This document shows, one piece after another, positions 8,663 through 16,773 of a DNA stretch of 64,000 bases. How positions within the stretch are numbered: the stretch's first letter is position 1; each line of letters begins with the position of its first letter. A model generated the notes under the pieces. The model saw nothing but the letters and a program-made list of their open reading frames with translations. It was not told the DNA's origin and did not search any database. Both the position numbers and the translations under genes were made by a program. The stretch covers positions 62,001 to 126,000 of the forward strand of contig JANYCT010000040.1 of NCBI GenBank assembly GCA_025360105.1, written 5' to 3'. Source of the DNA: Actinomycetes bacterium (GTDB lineage Bacteria > Actinomycetota > Acidimicrobiia > Acidimicrobiales > Ilumatobacteraceae).

Positions 8663-9604
8663 TCAGGCTGCCTTGCGCGCCGATTCGTGCCAGTGGCCGA
8701 CGACTCGTTTCGAGACCCAACCAAAGACGAGGAACATCGCGATGCCGAGCCCCGCTGCGATGATGAGACCGCCATACGTCTGGGGATAGATGCCCTTTTG
8801 GCGGTACTGCTCCATGACGATGCCGATACCGGGCTTGCTGCCCTGACGGAAGAACTGTTCGCCGACGACGGCGCCGATGACCGACAGACCTGCAGAGATG
8901 CGGAAACCGGTGAAGATTGCCGGCATTGCAGACGGCAACTGCAGCTTTCGCAAACGCGTCCAGCGCGATGCGCCGCGCAGGGTGAACAGATCGTGCTGGC
9001 CGACATCGGCTGATTGGAGGCCGAATAACGTGTTGGTCACGATTGGGAAGATTGAGATCATCACGACAACCAGGAGTCGTGCATTGATGCCGCCCCCGAA
9101 GACCGAGTTGATGATCGGCACGATGGCAAGAATCGGAATGGCCTGCAGGGCAACGAGGTACGGGTACGTGGAGCGCTCGACCCATTTCGCCTGGGCCATC
9201 ATCACCGCGAGCGAGATGCCGATCACGATGGTGATGGCGAGACCGGTGAGGGCAACCAGCGTGGTCCAGCCGAGGCCATTGATGAGGTTGTTCCGAGCTT
9301 TGGCGTTGACGAAAGAATCATTGATCACTGTGACCGGCGACGGCAGCAAGAAGCCCGGCTTGTCGAAGAACGTGCGCATGCCGCTCTCGTGCATGTACTG
9401 CCAGAACGCAATGAAGAGCACGAAGATCACGGCCGGACCGACGACGCGACTCCACTCGAAAGCGGGCTTCACCGGGGCAAAGGGTTGCACCGAGTCGAGG
9501 TCGGCGACCGAGTAGCGCCCATCGAAGGTGGCGAAGTCGCCGGCAAGGCCGTGGCTCGTGGTCGGTGCCACCTCGTTCAATCGGATGTCGACTTGTTCGC
9601 TCAT
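8663..9604 (-). CDS. ABC transporter permease (SsuC/ThiX-type)
   Basis: A 313-residue integral membrane permease with about six hydrophobic segments. The cytoplasmic EAA-like loop reads LRGASRWTRLRKLQLPSAMP, the surface that docks with the ATPase. A hydrophilic N-terminal extension of about 45 residues precedes the first membrane helix. The start overlaps the stop of the ATPase gene (ATGA), giving translational coupling. With the ATPase and the THI5-like binding protein it forms a complete importer, probably for a small N-heterocycle; the ligand is inferred from neighbours only. Confidence 0.92.
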   Translation of the reverse strand: MSEQVDIRLNEVAPTTSHGLAGDFATFDGRYSVADLDSVQPFAPVKPAFEWSRVVGPAVIFVLFIAFWQYMHESGMRTFFDKPGFLLPSPVTVINDSFVNAKARNNLINGLGWTTLVALTGLAITIVIGISLAVMMAQAKWVERSTYPYLVALQAIPILAIVPIINSVFGGGINARLLVVVMISIFPIVTNTLFGLQSADVGQHDLFTLRGASRWTRLRKLQLPSAMPAIFTGFRISAGLSVIGAVVGEQFFRQGSKPGIGIVMEQYRQKGIYPQTYGGLIIAAGLGIAMFLVFGWVSKRVVGHWHESARKAA

Positions 9605-10398
9605 GCGTGCGCTCCTCTGAGTGCGTGTGAGATTTCGCCCGACAACACGGCAAAAGCCGGGTCGAAACGAAGCTCGGGGGATCGTGGATAGGCGAATGGC
9701 ACGGCGAAGTCACCGACAATTCGACCAGGTCGAGCGCTCATCACGATGATGCGCGTGGACAAGAAGACGGCCTCACTGATCGAGTGGGTGATGAACAGTC
9801 CGGCGAAGCCGTTGCGCTGGAAGAGCGCGATGACCTCGTCGTTGAGACGCTCACGCGTGATTTCGTCGACTGCCCCGAACGGCTCGTCGAACAGAAACAC
9901 CTTCGGATCGAGCACGAGCGACCGGGCCAACGATGCGCGCATCTTCATGCCGCCCGACAACTGCTTGGGGTACTTGGTCTCGAATCCTTTCAAGCCGACG
10001 AGTTCGATCGCTTCAGTCGCGCGTGAGTGTCGTTCGGACCTGCTGATGCCTTCGAGTTCGGCCATGAGCTCGACGTTGCGCTGCACGTTGCGCCACTGCA
10101 GCAGGGTCGGATCCTGGAAGACATATCCGACATGCGAGCGGTCCACGGTGACCGAACCCGTCGTGGCCTTGTGTAGACCCGAAGCGATGCGGAGCAGCGT
10201 GCTCTTGCCGCAGCCCGACGGTCCGACCACGGTGACGAACTCTCCGGCGCGAACGTCGAACGATGTTTCACTGAGTGCGTGGGTTCCGTCGGGGAAGACC
10301 ATCGAGACCCCCGAGAACCTCAGTGCCGGAGCCGCCGCTGAATCGATCATCCTCTGAAACATAGTGGTTTCCATATGTGTGCTCGCTGTTCGGTCCAT
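9601..10398 (-). CDS. ABC transporter ATP-binding protein (SsuB/TauB-type)
   Basis: A 265-residue ATPase with Walker A GPSGCGKST, signature LSGGMKMRASLARS and Walker B VFLFDEPFGAVDE. It is in the nitrate/sulfonate/taurine/pyrimidine importer group and powers the adjacent permease. The ATG at 10398 has GGGGGA six bases upstream; internal ATGs at 10374 and 10362 are alternatives. It lies 22 bases downstream of the SDR gene and probably shares its transcript. Confidence 0.93.
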   Translation of the reverse strand: MDRTASTHMETTMFQRMIDSAAAPALRFSGVSMVFPDGTHALSETSFDVRAGEFVTVVGPSGCGKSTLLRIASGLHKATTGSVTVDRSHVGYVFQDPTLLQWRNVQRNVELMAELEGISRSERHSRATEAIELVGLKGFETKYPKQLSGGMKMRASLARSLVLDPKVFLFDEPFGAVDEITRERLNDEVIALFQRNGFAGLFITHSISEAVFLSTRIIVMSARPGRIVGDFAVPFAYPRSPELRFDPAFAVLSGEISHALRGAHA

Positions 10399-10420
10399 GC
10401 GCGTTCCCCCGAGCCCGTGC

Positions 10421-11188
10421 TCAGTGCATCACCATTCCGCCGGAGACGTTCATGGCCTGACCCGTGCAGTAGCTGGCATCGTCTGATGCGAGGAACAGCG
10501 CCATATTGGCAACGTCGGTGGTTTCGGCCAAGCGGCCAAGGGGAGACTTCGCCGACCACGTACGGACCAATTCGGGAGTACGCGTCGCCGCGCCCATCTC
10601 TGTGAGCACATAGCCGGGGCAAATGCAGTTGACGGTGATGTTGTGCGGGCCAAGCTCCATTGCGGAGACGCGGGTGAGCGAGATCACCGCTGCCTTGGAG
10701 GCGGCATAGTGAGCTTGGTTCGGTGAGCCGATTTTGCCGCCCATACTGGCCATGTTGATGATCGTTCCCTGGCGCTGTGCGATCATCGATCGAGAGGCAA
10801 TCTGGGTGGTGACGAACATTGCGCGCACATTGATGTCGAACGTGAGATCCCAATTCTCGACAGTGAGTTCGAGCAGCGGTGCCATATTCAAAATGCCGGC
10901 GTTGTTGACCAAGATGTCGATCCCGCCGAGCGTCACGATGGCCTGCTCTACGGCCCCGGCGGTAGCGGCAGCGTCGGCAAGGTCCACACAGAGTGACCCG
11001 GCCCCGAGGGTTGCAGCCAGAGCTGCAACTTCGTCGTCGGCAAGATCGAGCAGAACCAGGTCGGCACCCTCGCGATGGAAGGTGCGTGCGATCTCGGCGC
11101 CAATACCTCGGGCAGCGCCTGTAATGACAGCGCGGCGGCCTGTGAGACGCCCCACAGATTGCGCTGTCCGTACAGCTCCCTCTCCCAT
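10421..11188 (-). CDS. Short-chain dehydrogenase/reductase (SDR)
   Basis: A 255-residue classical SDR. The cofactor motif TGAARGIG is at residues 23-30, the NAG motif is in LVNNAGIL, and the catalytic Ser-Tyr-Lys are in NMASMGG and HYAASKAAV. Substrate unknown. The ATG at 11188 lies eight bases after a TACTAT hexamer (complement of 11197-11202), so this gene probably starts a leaderless transcript that also carries the ABC transporter genes. A GTG at 11194 is the alternative start. Co-transcription with the importer suggests it acts on the imported compound or a breakdown product. Confidence 0.9.
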   Translation of the reverse strand: MGEGAVRTAQSVGRLTGRRAVITGAARGIGAEIARTFHREGADLVLLDLADDEVAALAATLGAGSLCVDLADAAATAGAVEQAIVTLGGIDILVNNAGILNMAPLLELTVENWDLTFDINVRAMFVTTQIASRSMIAQRQGTIINMASMGGKIGSPNQAHYAASKAAVISLTRVSAMELGPHNITVNCICPGYVLTEMGAATRTPELVRTWSAKSPLGRLAETTDVANMALFLASDDASYCTGQAMNVSGGMVMH

Positions 11189-11266
11189 GAGCACAGATAG
11201 TAGGCGAGCCGATGACGCCTTCTGTCCGCGGAATCGTTAACAGTTCGTTTCGTGATTCGCAGGCCA

Positions 11267-12463
11267 TCAGACAGCAATTGACGAGGACACGATTGCGCCA
11301 CGATGCATCACCAAGCGGGGGGTGGCGCCGAAGGCGAGTGCCTCGCGTTCGGTGTGCGCAGGTAAGGCCACGAGGTCGGCCCGACTACCCGCAGAGACCG
11401 TCGCCGGTTCAAGCCCGAGCGCGCTGCGAACATTCGGACCAATTGTTGCGATGGCCTGCTCGGGCAACATGTGGGCAAGCATCACCATCAGCGAACCCGT
11501 CTCGAGCGGTGCCCCGCGACCCATTGGATTGAACGGGTCCTGCAGGTTGTCGGCTCCCGCACACACGTTGACGCCGGCGGCGCGAAGTGCCTTGACTGCT
11601 GTGAGCGCGCGCGGCATCCTCTGTTGGTGCTCGCGCCCTTGCAGGAACAAGTTCGTGTGTGGCAGGGCCACCACGTTGATTCCCGCGGCAGCAACAACAG
11701 CGGCGATCTCGTCCTGACGGGCGACGGTCTGCATACCCAAGCTGACGCAATGACTCGCCGTGACGCCGTGGGCAAATCCAGAGCTGATCACGCGGTGGGC
11801 AAGATCCTCGAGTGCGAGTTTGCTCGGATCGAGCGTCTCGTCGGTATGAAGGTCCACGCCACGTTCGAACTCTGCAGCGATGCTGAGCAGCGTCTCGTTG
11901 GCCCCAGCGGGGTCGTCGTCGAGGTGCGGACAGCCACCGACGAGGTCGGCGCCGGCCTGCAGTGCTTCGCGCAGCAGCGCACGCGAGTTGGCACCCTGCG
12001 GTCCGGTGATCGGCCAGCTGACCAGTGCTGCCACCTGTAGGTCGCAGATCGTCGACGTGCGCCGGCGCACCTCTGCGAGCGCTTCGACCGACATGAGGCC
12101 GTTCTCGAGCGTGGTATCGGCGTGACTACGAATCGCGGTGGCGCCATTGCCGACCATCAGCCGCACCGCACGCTCGGCCCGTTCGACGGTGTCCTCGAAG
12201 GTGACCAGATGGCGGTTGTGGTGCATCGCCATGATCGCGCCCATCAGGTCACCGGTTGGATTCGCAATGCGTTCGGACAGAAATGCCTTGTCGAGGTGAG
12301 CGTGTGGCTCGCCGAACGCGCCGACCACAAGGTGTCCGGCGAGATTGATGACCTGTTCGCCTGGTTGGGCGGCCAGCGTTGTGGCTACGGCGTCGATCGT
12401 GTCGAGGCACACGCGTATGTCTACGACGTGTCCGTCGGCGACTGTGGCCGAGCGAAGCAGCAT
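11267..12463 (-). CDS. Amidohydrolase family protein, cytosine deaminase (CodA)-like
   Basis: A 398-residue TIM-barrel amidohydrolase. The metal motif is GEPHAHLDKAF, followed by DLHTDETLD, TASHCVSLG and CAGADNLQDPFNPMG, the last carrying the catalytic aspartate. This order matches cytosine deaminase and N-isopropylammelide/creatinine-deaminase relatives, which deaminate or hydrolyse pyrimidine- and triazine-like rings. The start is two bases downstream of the LLM oxidoreductase stop, so the pair is coupled. It is shorter than E. coli CodA and lacks enough diagnostic residues to name the substrate. Confidence 0.86.
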   Translation of the reverse strand: MLLRSATVADGHVVDIRVCLDTIDAVATTLAAQPGEQVINLAGHLVVGAFGEPHAHLDKAFLSERIANPTGDLMGAIMAMHHNRHLVTFEDTVERAERAVRLMVGNGATAIRSHADTTLENGLMSVEALAEVRRRTSTICDLQVAALVSWPITGPQGANSRALLREALQAGADLVGGCPHLDDDPAGANETLLSIAAEFERGVDLHTDETLDPSKLALEDLAHRVISSGFAHGVTASHCVSLGMQTVARQDEIAAVVAAAGINVVALPHTNLFLQGREHQQRMPRALTAVKALRAAGVNVCAGADNLQDPFNPMGRGAPLETGSLMVMLAHMLPEQAIATIGPNVRSALGLEPATVSAGSRADLVALPAHTEREALAFGATPRLVMHRGAIVSSSIAV

Positions 12464-12465
12464 GA

Positions 12466-13656
12466 CTAGACGAGTGGCGAGCCGGTGATGGGGCGGCGTT
12501 CGATCGGTTCGCCGAGCCGCGGGAACACTTCTTCGGCCACGAGGTGCATTTGCTCATTCATCTCATCGCGGGTGAGGCCCGGGTAGTCGAAGAAAAAGCA
12601 GATGTGCTTTAGGTCGAGTAGCTCGCGCCAAAAGCCAATGGCGTCGACAGCGTCGTCGATGGAGCCAACGATTTGGATTTTCTGATCGTTGGATTCCTCG
12701 ACGGTGGGGCAGTGATCGAACGCCACCTTGGACCCATCGGTATTGCGATAGCTGGTGAAACGACCGTACGGCGACAGGAACTTGTTGAACTCGTCCTGAC
12801 CGGGGCGACCCTTCAGCATGGCCTGCTCTCGGGTCTTGGCGACGTGCAAGTTCAACACAAGGCAACGATCTTCGCCGGGACCGACAGGTTGGCCCATGTC
12901 CTCGCGAATTTCGGCGTAGCGATCCCATTTCTGTTTTTGGCTCTCGGCATTCTGCAACCAATACACGGCCTTGTGGCCCGCACGCGGTACGTATTCGATG
13001 GTCTCGGGGGATGTGACCGGTTGGTAGATGTCGACGACCCGAAGTGGCTTGGGGATGAGCGTGAGGTGATCGACGTAGCTGCCGCGATCGGGCACGTCGT
13101 CGGGTGGCAGCACGAACTGCTTGCCGCGATACGAGAACGTTTCGTTGTACCAGGCGAGCTTGATGATCTCCATCGACTCCTCGAAGAGCTGACGGTTGAT
13201 GCGATCATGCTCGCCGCTCATTGCGTTGTCGCCGCTGGCGACCACCGTGCCGAGCGCCCATGCCTCGCGCGGCACCGTGCCGCGACCGACGCCGAACTCC
13301 ATTCGGCCCCCGGTGATGATGTCGGCAAGCGCGAAATCCTCGGCGAGGCGGAGTGGATGCCACTGAGGAACCACGTTGAACATCTGGCCGAGGCGCAGGT
13401 CCTTGGTGAGATGGGCCAGATGCATACCGAACATGATCAGGTTCGGCAGGACCTCATAGCCCTCGTGTTGGAAGTGATGCTCGGTGAGCCACATCGTGTC
13501 GAAGCCGAGCTCGTCGGCGGTGCGACTCCAATCGACCAAATTCTTGTAGCACTCGATGACATCGTTGTTGCCGTAGCGCCTCGCGGTTGTGGATACGTTC
13601 GGGTCGCCAGCATCGGGCATGGGGACGGTACAGAAGAAGTTGGTATCGACGCGCAT
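12466..13656 (-). CDS. LLM-class flavin-dependent monooxygenase (bacterial luciferase-like)
   Basis: A 396-residue luciferase-like protein. It opens with a strand ending in TNFFCTVP, has MWLTEHHFQHEGY near residue 55, and ADIITGGRMEFGVGRG near 120, the flavin-binding barrel signature of the LLM family. It probably uses reduced FMN or F420 with oxygen. It is not clearly RutA. The ATG at 13656 follows TACGCT (complement of 13663-13668) by six bases, so it should head a leaderless transcript with the cytosine-deaminase-like gene. That pairing suggests oxygenation and then hydrolysis of a ring compound. Confidence 0.88.
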   Translation of the reverse strand: MRVDTNFFCTVPMPDAGDPNVSTTARRYGNNDVIECYKNLVDWSRTADELGFDTMWLTEHHFQHEGYEVLPNLIMFGMHLAHLTKDLRLGQMFNVVPQWHPLRLAEDFALADIITGGRMEFGVGRGTVPREAWALGTVVASGDNAMSGEHDRINRQLFEESMEIIKLAWYNETFSYRGKQFVLPPDDVPDRGSYVDHLTLIPKPLRVVDIYQPVTSPETIEYVPRAGHKAVYWLQNAESQKQKWDRYAEIREDMGQPVGPGEDRCLVLNLHVAKTREQAMLKGRPGQDEFNKFLSPYGRFTSYRNTDGSKVAFDHCPTVEESNDQKIQIVGSIDDAVDAIGFWRELLDLKHICFFFDYPGLTRDEMNEQMHLVAEEVFPRLGEPIERRPITGSPLV

Positions 13657-13718
13657 GCCGTGAGCGTAGTTCTCCTGCCGGTTGTGCTGGCGCGTCGGGC
13701 GTCAGGTTGGGGCGAAGT

Positions 13719-15299
13719 TCACAGTCCCGCAACAGAACCGATGCGAGTGCGCGGATCCGCGGCGCCACACAGCAGTCCGTCTGGCTCGACGACGATCGCG
13801 TGAGCGTGTCCGAACCCGCTGTCGTACGGAGGGCTGACCCGCACGTCGTGTCCCCGTGCTGCCAGGCCGGTTCGCCATTCGTCGGACGCGTGACCCTCGA
13901 CCAACACATAGGGTCCGGCCGGGTCGGTCCAGGTGTCGAAGCCGGTGACGGGTCCGTGCAGAACCCAGCGGCCTGCATGGAGTGCGGCTGCTGGACTCTG
14001 ACCGTGATGGAACAGCCGCGCCGCGACCTGGAGCAGGATCTGTGGCTGACCGTCGCCGCCCATGGTGCCGAACACCGCCGCGAGTGAACCGTCTGCGCGG
14101 GTGGCCAGTGCGGGGGACAACGTGTGCGCTGGTCGACGACCCCCTGCGAGCTCGGCCGGATGGCCTTCCTGCAACGAGAACCCGAGGCCCCGGTTATGCA
14201 GGTTGATCTGCGTACTCGGCTCGACGAGCCACGATCCGAAGTTCGACGCATTCGACTGGATCAGCGACACGCCCATCCGGTCGGCATCGACGGTGCAGAG
14301 GTACGTCGTATCGCCATCGAATGTCGGGGGCAGACGATGACTGGCGATGTCGGGATCGATCGAGTCTCGACGCCCCGCGATCGCGGCGAGAAGCGCGGGC
14401 CCGTCAGCCCCTTCATGCAGCACCGCTGGACGGTCATACCCGGCGGCCTTTGCAGACTCGATGAGGAGATGTGCCCACTGCGCGTCATCGGGGTCCGACG
14501 GTAGTGCGAGCGTGTCGGCGAGTGCGGCACTGCCCAGCAGCAGGTAGCCCTGCGAGTTCGGGGGGATGCTGTGCAGGGTGTATCCAAATGCCAGCTGTGA
14601 AAGGGGAGTGACCCAGGTTGCTCCCGGCGTAGACAAGTCGGACTCGCTGTACAGACCGTTGCCGAGTTGACGCAGGCCCTCACCAAATTCTCCGAGATAA
14701 AAGCCATCGCGCCCCCCAGCGGCAATCGCCCGCAGGGCTCGTGCCACCCCCGGTCGGCGCACCAGATCGCCCGGCGCGCGGGCTTGGGACACCAACTCAC
14801 CGAGTGACTCGCGAGCGCGCTCGTCGAGGAGAGCAAACGCGCCGATGAGCAGTGGCGATGCCGGGAAACCACTCTCCGCCAGACGAATCGCGGGGGCCAG
14901 TAGTTGCGCGAGCGGCAGTCGGCCGAAACGCTCGTGCAACGCGCACCAGCCATCCACGCAGCCCGGCACCGTGACCACTCGAAGGTCATGACGGAAGGGC
15001 ATGTCGGTGTGGCCCTCAGCGCGAAGCCTGGCTGAATCGGACCCCGATCCGGCGCGGCCGGTGGAGTTCAGCGCGTGCACCGCGTTGCCATCGTGGATCA
15101 GCGCGTAGAGGTCGCCACCCAGGCCACACAGGTGGGGTCCTGTCACTGCGATTGCAGCGTTCGTCGCGATCGCAGCGTCGACCGCATTGCCGCCCTGCGC
15201 CAACGCCAACATACCGGCCTGTGTGGCGAGCTGATCGGCGGAGGCGACCATCGCTCCGGTGGCTCGAGTTGACGTGAACGGTGCGTTGCTGGCGGCCAT
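13719..15299 (-). CDS. Gamma-glutamyltransferase family protein
   Basis: A 526-residue Ntn-hydrolase precursor. N-terminal motifs include ATGAMVASADQLATQAG and GGNAVDAAIA. The autoprocessing site is in GDTTYLC, with the expected nucleophile Thr near residue 331, and a GTMGGDGQPQ glycine-rich motif follows. These proteins cleave themselves into two subunits and hydrolyse or transfer gamma-glutamyl groups. The ATG at 15299 follows TACATT (complement of 15306-15311) by six bases and gives normal family length. With that start no signal peptide is visible, so a cytoplasmic location is likely, unlike classical periplasmic GGT. Confidence 0.9.
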   Translation of the reverse strand: MAASNAPFTSTRATGAMVASADQLATQAGMLALAQGGNAVDAAIATNAAIAVTGPHLCGLGGDLYALIHDGNAVHALNSTGRAGSGSDSARLRAEGHTDMPFRHDLRVVTVPGCVDGWCALHERFGRLPLAQLLAPAIRLAESGFPASPLLIGAFALLDERARESLGELVSQARAPGDLVRRPGVARALRAIAAGGRDGFYLGEFGEGLRQLGNGLYSESDLSTPGATWVTPLSQLAFGYTLHSIPPNSQGYLLLGSAALADTLALPSDPDDAQWAHLLIESAKAAGYDRPAVLHEGADGPALLAAIAGRRDSIDPDIASHRLPPTFDGDTTYLCTVDADRMGVSLIQSNASNFGSWLVEPSTQINLHNRGLGFSLQEGHPAELAGGRRPAHTLSPALATRADGSLAAVFGTMGGDGQPQILLQVAARLFHHGQSPAAALHAGRWVLHGPVTGFDTWTDPAGPYVLVEGHASDEWRTGLAARGHDVRVSPPYDSGFGHAHAIVVEPDGLLCGAADPRTRIGSVAGL

Positions 15300-15360
15300 C
15301 CCTGAAATGTACGCCGTCGAAGAGCTCAGACCCCCACGATGGGATGTGTATGTAGTCGTC

Positions 15361-15687
15361 TCATCGACAGTCGGTCGCGACCTCGAGAGCGCCGCAGATT
15401 TCGCGCATACGCGAGTCACTCAGCCGTCCGATGCGCTCGACGAGCAGCGCCACAGCCACCGACTCCACGGAGTCGAGGTTGACGGCGCTGCGACGTGGGA
15501 TGGGATCCTCGTCGGGGTCCAAGGCGACCTCACTGGCCAGTCCACGAATCGTTGTCGTGCACGGCGCGATCAACGCTCGGCGCAGTCGTGGGATCGCGGC
15601 ATCGCGGGACAGCACGACCACCGGTCGACGGCCGATGTCCGGTGGTTCGCACCACCACACCTCTCCACGTCTCGGTAGGTCAGTCAC
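15361..15687 (-). CDS. MazF/PemK-family toxin (endoribonuclease)
   Basis: A 108-residue protein with the MazF fold signature: [20 protein letters not shown] at the N-terminus (including RRPVVVLS), then [12 protein letters not shown], and [16 protein letters not shown] towards the middle. MazF toxins cleave single-stranded RNA at short sequences. The start overlaps the stop of the antitoxin gene by four bases, the usual antitoxin-first order. It ends about 60 bases before the gamma-glutamyltransferase start. Confidence 0.88.
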   Translation of the reverse strand: MTDLPRRGEVWWCEPPDIGRRPVVVLSRDAAIPRLRRALIAPCTTTIRGLASEVALDPDEDPIPRRSAVNLDSVESVAVALLVERIGRLSDSRMREICGALEVATDCR

Positions 15688-15920
15688 CGCGCGACCGCAT
15701 CGCGAAATGACGCAAGGTCACCCCACACGTCGGGCTCGTCGATTGGGTGAGCTGCGTACGCTGCGGCATACGCAGCATCGATTTCGGCCGCCCGATACCG
15801 CATCAGGAGCGCTTCCAGGGCTTCGTCGATCAGTTCGGCGTCGGTGGTTCCCGTACGTGTCCTGCGGGCGTGGTCGAGCAGATCTCGGTCCACTGTGGTG
15901 CTCAGTCGGGTGCGAGTCAT
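15684..15920 (-). CDS. MazE-like antitoxin (ribbon-helix-helix type)
   Basis: A 78-residue protein beginning [20 protein letters not shown], typical of the ribbon-helix-helix DNA-binding antitoxins in which a short basic strand is followed by two helices. A helical acidic/alanine-rich tail probably binds the toxin. I chose the ATG at 15920 because it gives the family length and lies directly after a palindrome; the longer open frame upstream is antisense to the diesterase gene. It overlaps the toxin start by four bases. Autoregulation by binding the palindrome is inferred. Confidence 0.85.
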   Translation of the reverse strand: MTRTRLSTTVDRDLLDHARRTRTGTTDAELIDEALEALLMRYRAAEIDAAYAAAYAAHPIDEPDVWGDLASFRDAVAR

Positions 15921-15934
15921 GGCATAATCATGCC
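15921..15934. promoter_or_regulatory. Palindromic putative operator of the mazEF-like pair
   Basis: GGCATAATCATGCC is an inverted repeat (GGCAT / ATGCC, four-base spacer) directly abutting the antitoxin start codon. On the minus strand it contains CATGAT six bases from the ATG, a plausible -10 variant. Antitoxin binding here would block transcription of both genes. Confidence 0.55.
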
Positions 15935-15985
15935 ACAGATATGCTACGCCGGCAACGGACAGAGCTTCGCAGAGCGCTGGGTCAC

Positions 15986-16735
15986 CTAGACCCACATGCC
16001 GCGTTCGATGAGCACGTCGCGCAGCACTGTCGGCCGGTCGGTCATGATGCCGTGCACACCGAGGTCGAGGAGACGGTTGATCTCGGGGGCCTCGTCGATG
16101 GTCCATGCATGGACTTTCAAGCCGAGCCGATTCGCGCGAGCGAGAAAGCGTTCGTTGATAACTGTGAGTGGACCCTGCTGCACGGGCACCTGCGCCGTCA
16201 TCGCGGTTGTTTTGCGCATGTGGCCGAAGAGCAATGAACTCACTCCTGCAGGTCCCAAGGCCGAACACAGGCCGCTGCCGAGGATGGCGCGCAGCTTGCG
16301 GATTCGGAGGTCGCTGAACGCACCGACGCACACGCGATTGAGCGAGTCGGTGCGCCGCAGTGATGCCACTAGCGCGTCAACGGCCTCGTCGCTCTTACAG
16401 TCGATGTTCACGCGCGCCGCAGGCCATGTGCCGAGCAACTCTTCGAGTGTCGGTATTGGCGCCTCACCATCGACGCGCGCCTTGCTCACCTGCTGCCAGG
16501 TCATCTCGCTGATCTTCTGGTCGATGCCGCACGTGCGTTTGAGGTTGTAGTCGTGGAACGCAACAAGCACTCCGTCGGATGTGACCTGCACGTCGGTCTC
16601 GATGTAGCGGTAGCCGAGATTGATGGCGTACTCGAACGCCGGCATGGTGTTCTCGGGCGCATCGCTTGCGCCACCGCGGTGGGCAAAGGGAATGGGGAAG
16701 GGCCAGTCGAGGAAGGGGTGGGTGGACGTCGGCAC
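15986..16735 (-). CDS. Glycerophosphodiester phosphodiesterase
   Basis: A 249-residue GDPD-family TIM barrel. [14 protein letters not shown] near residues 17-30 supplies the His and Glu of the active site. [18 protein letters not shown] near residues 45-62 supplies further metal ligands and the second catalytic His. It hydrolyses glycerophosphodiesters to glycerol-3-phosphate and an alcohol. No signal peptide is visible, so it is probably cytoplasmic. The GTG start at 16735 follows TACTCT (complement of 16741-16746) by five bases. Confidence 0.92.
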   Translation of the reverse strand: MPTSTHPFLDWPFPIPFAHRGGASDAPENTMPAFEYAINLGYRYIETDVQVTSDGVLVAFHDYNLKRTCGIDQKISEMTWQQVSKARVDGEAPIPTLEELLGTWPAARVNIDCKSDEAVDALVASLRRTDSLNRVCVGAFSDLRIRKLRAILGSGLCSALGPAGVSSLLFGHMRKTTAMTAQVPVQQGPLTVINERFLARANRLGLKVHAWTIDEAPEINRLLDLGVHGIMTDRPTVLRDVLIERGMWV

Positions 16736-16740
16736 AGTTC

Positions 16741-16766
16741 AGAGTATTGCTGATCGCAAGTAACGT
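16741..16766. promoter_or_regulatory. Divergent leaderless promoters, diesterase / aldehyde dehydrogenase
   Basis: The minus-strand hexamer TACTCT (complement of 16741-16746) lies five bases from the GTG at 16735. The plus-strand hexamer TAACGT (16761-16766) lies seven bases from the ATG at 16774. The two -10 elements are only 14 bases apart, so the promoters must overlap. Confidence 0.6.
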
Positions 16767-16773
16767 CATGCAC

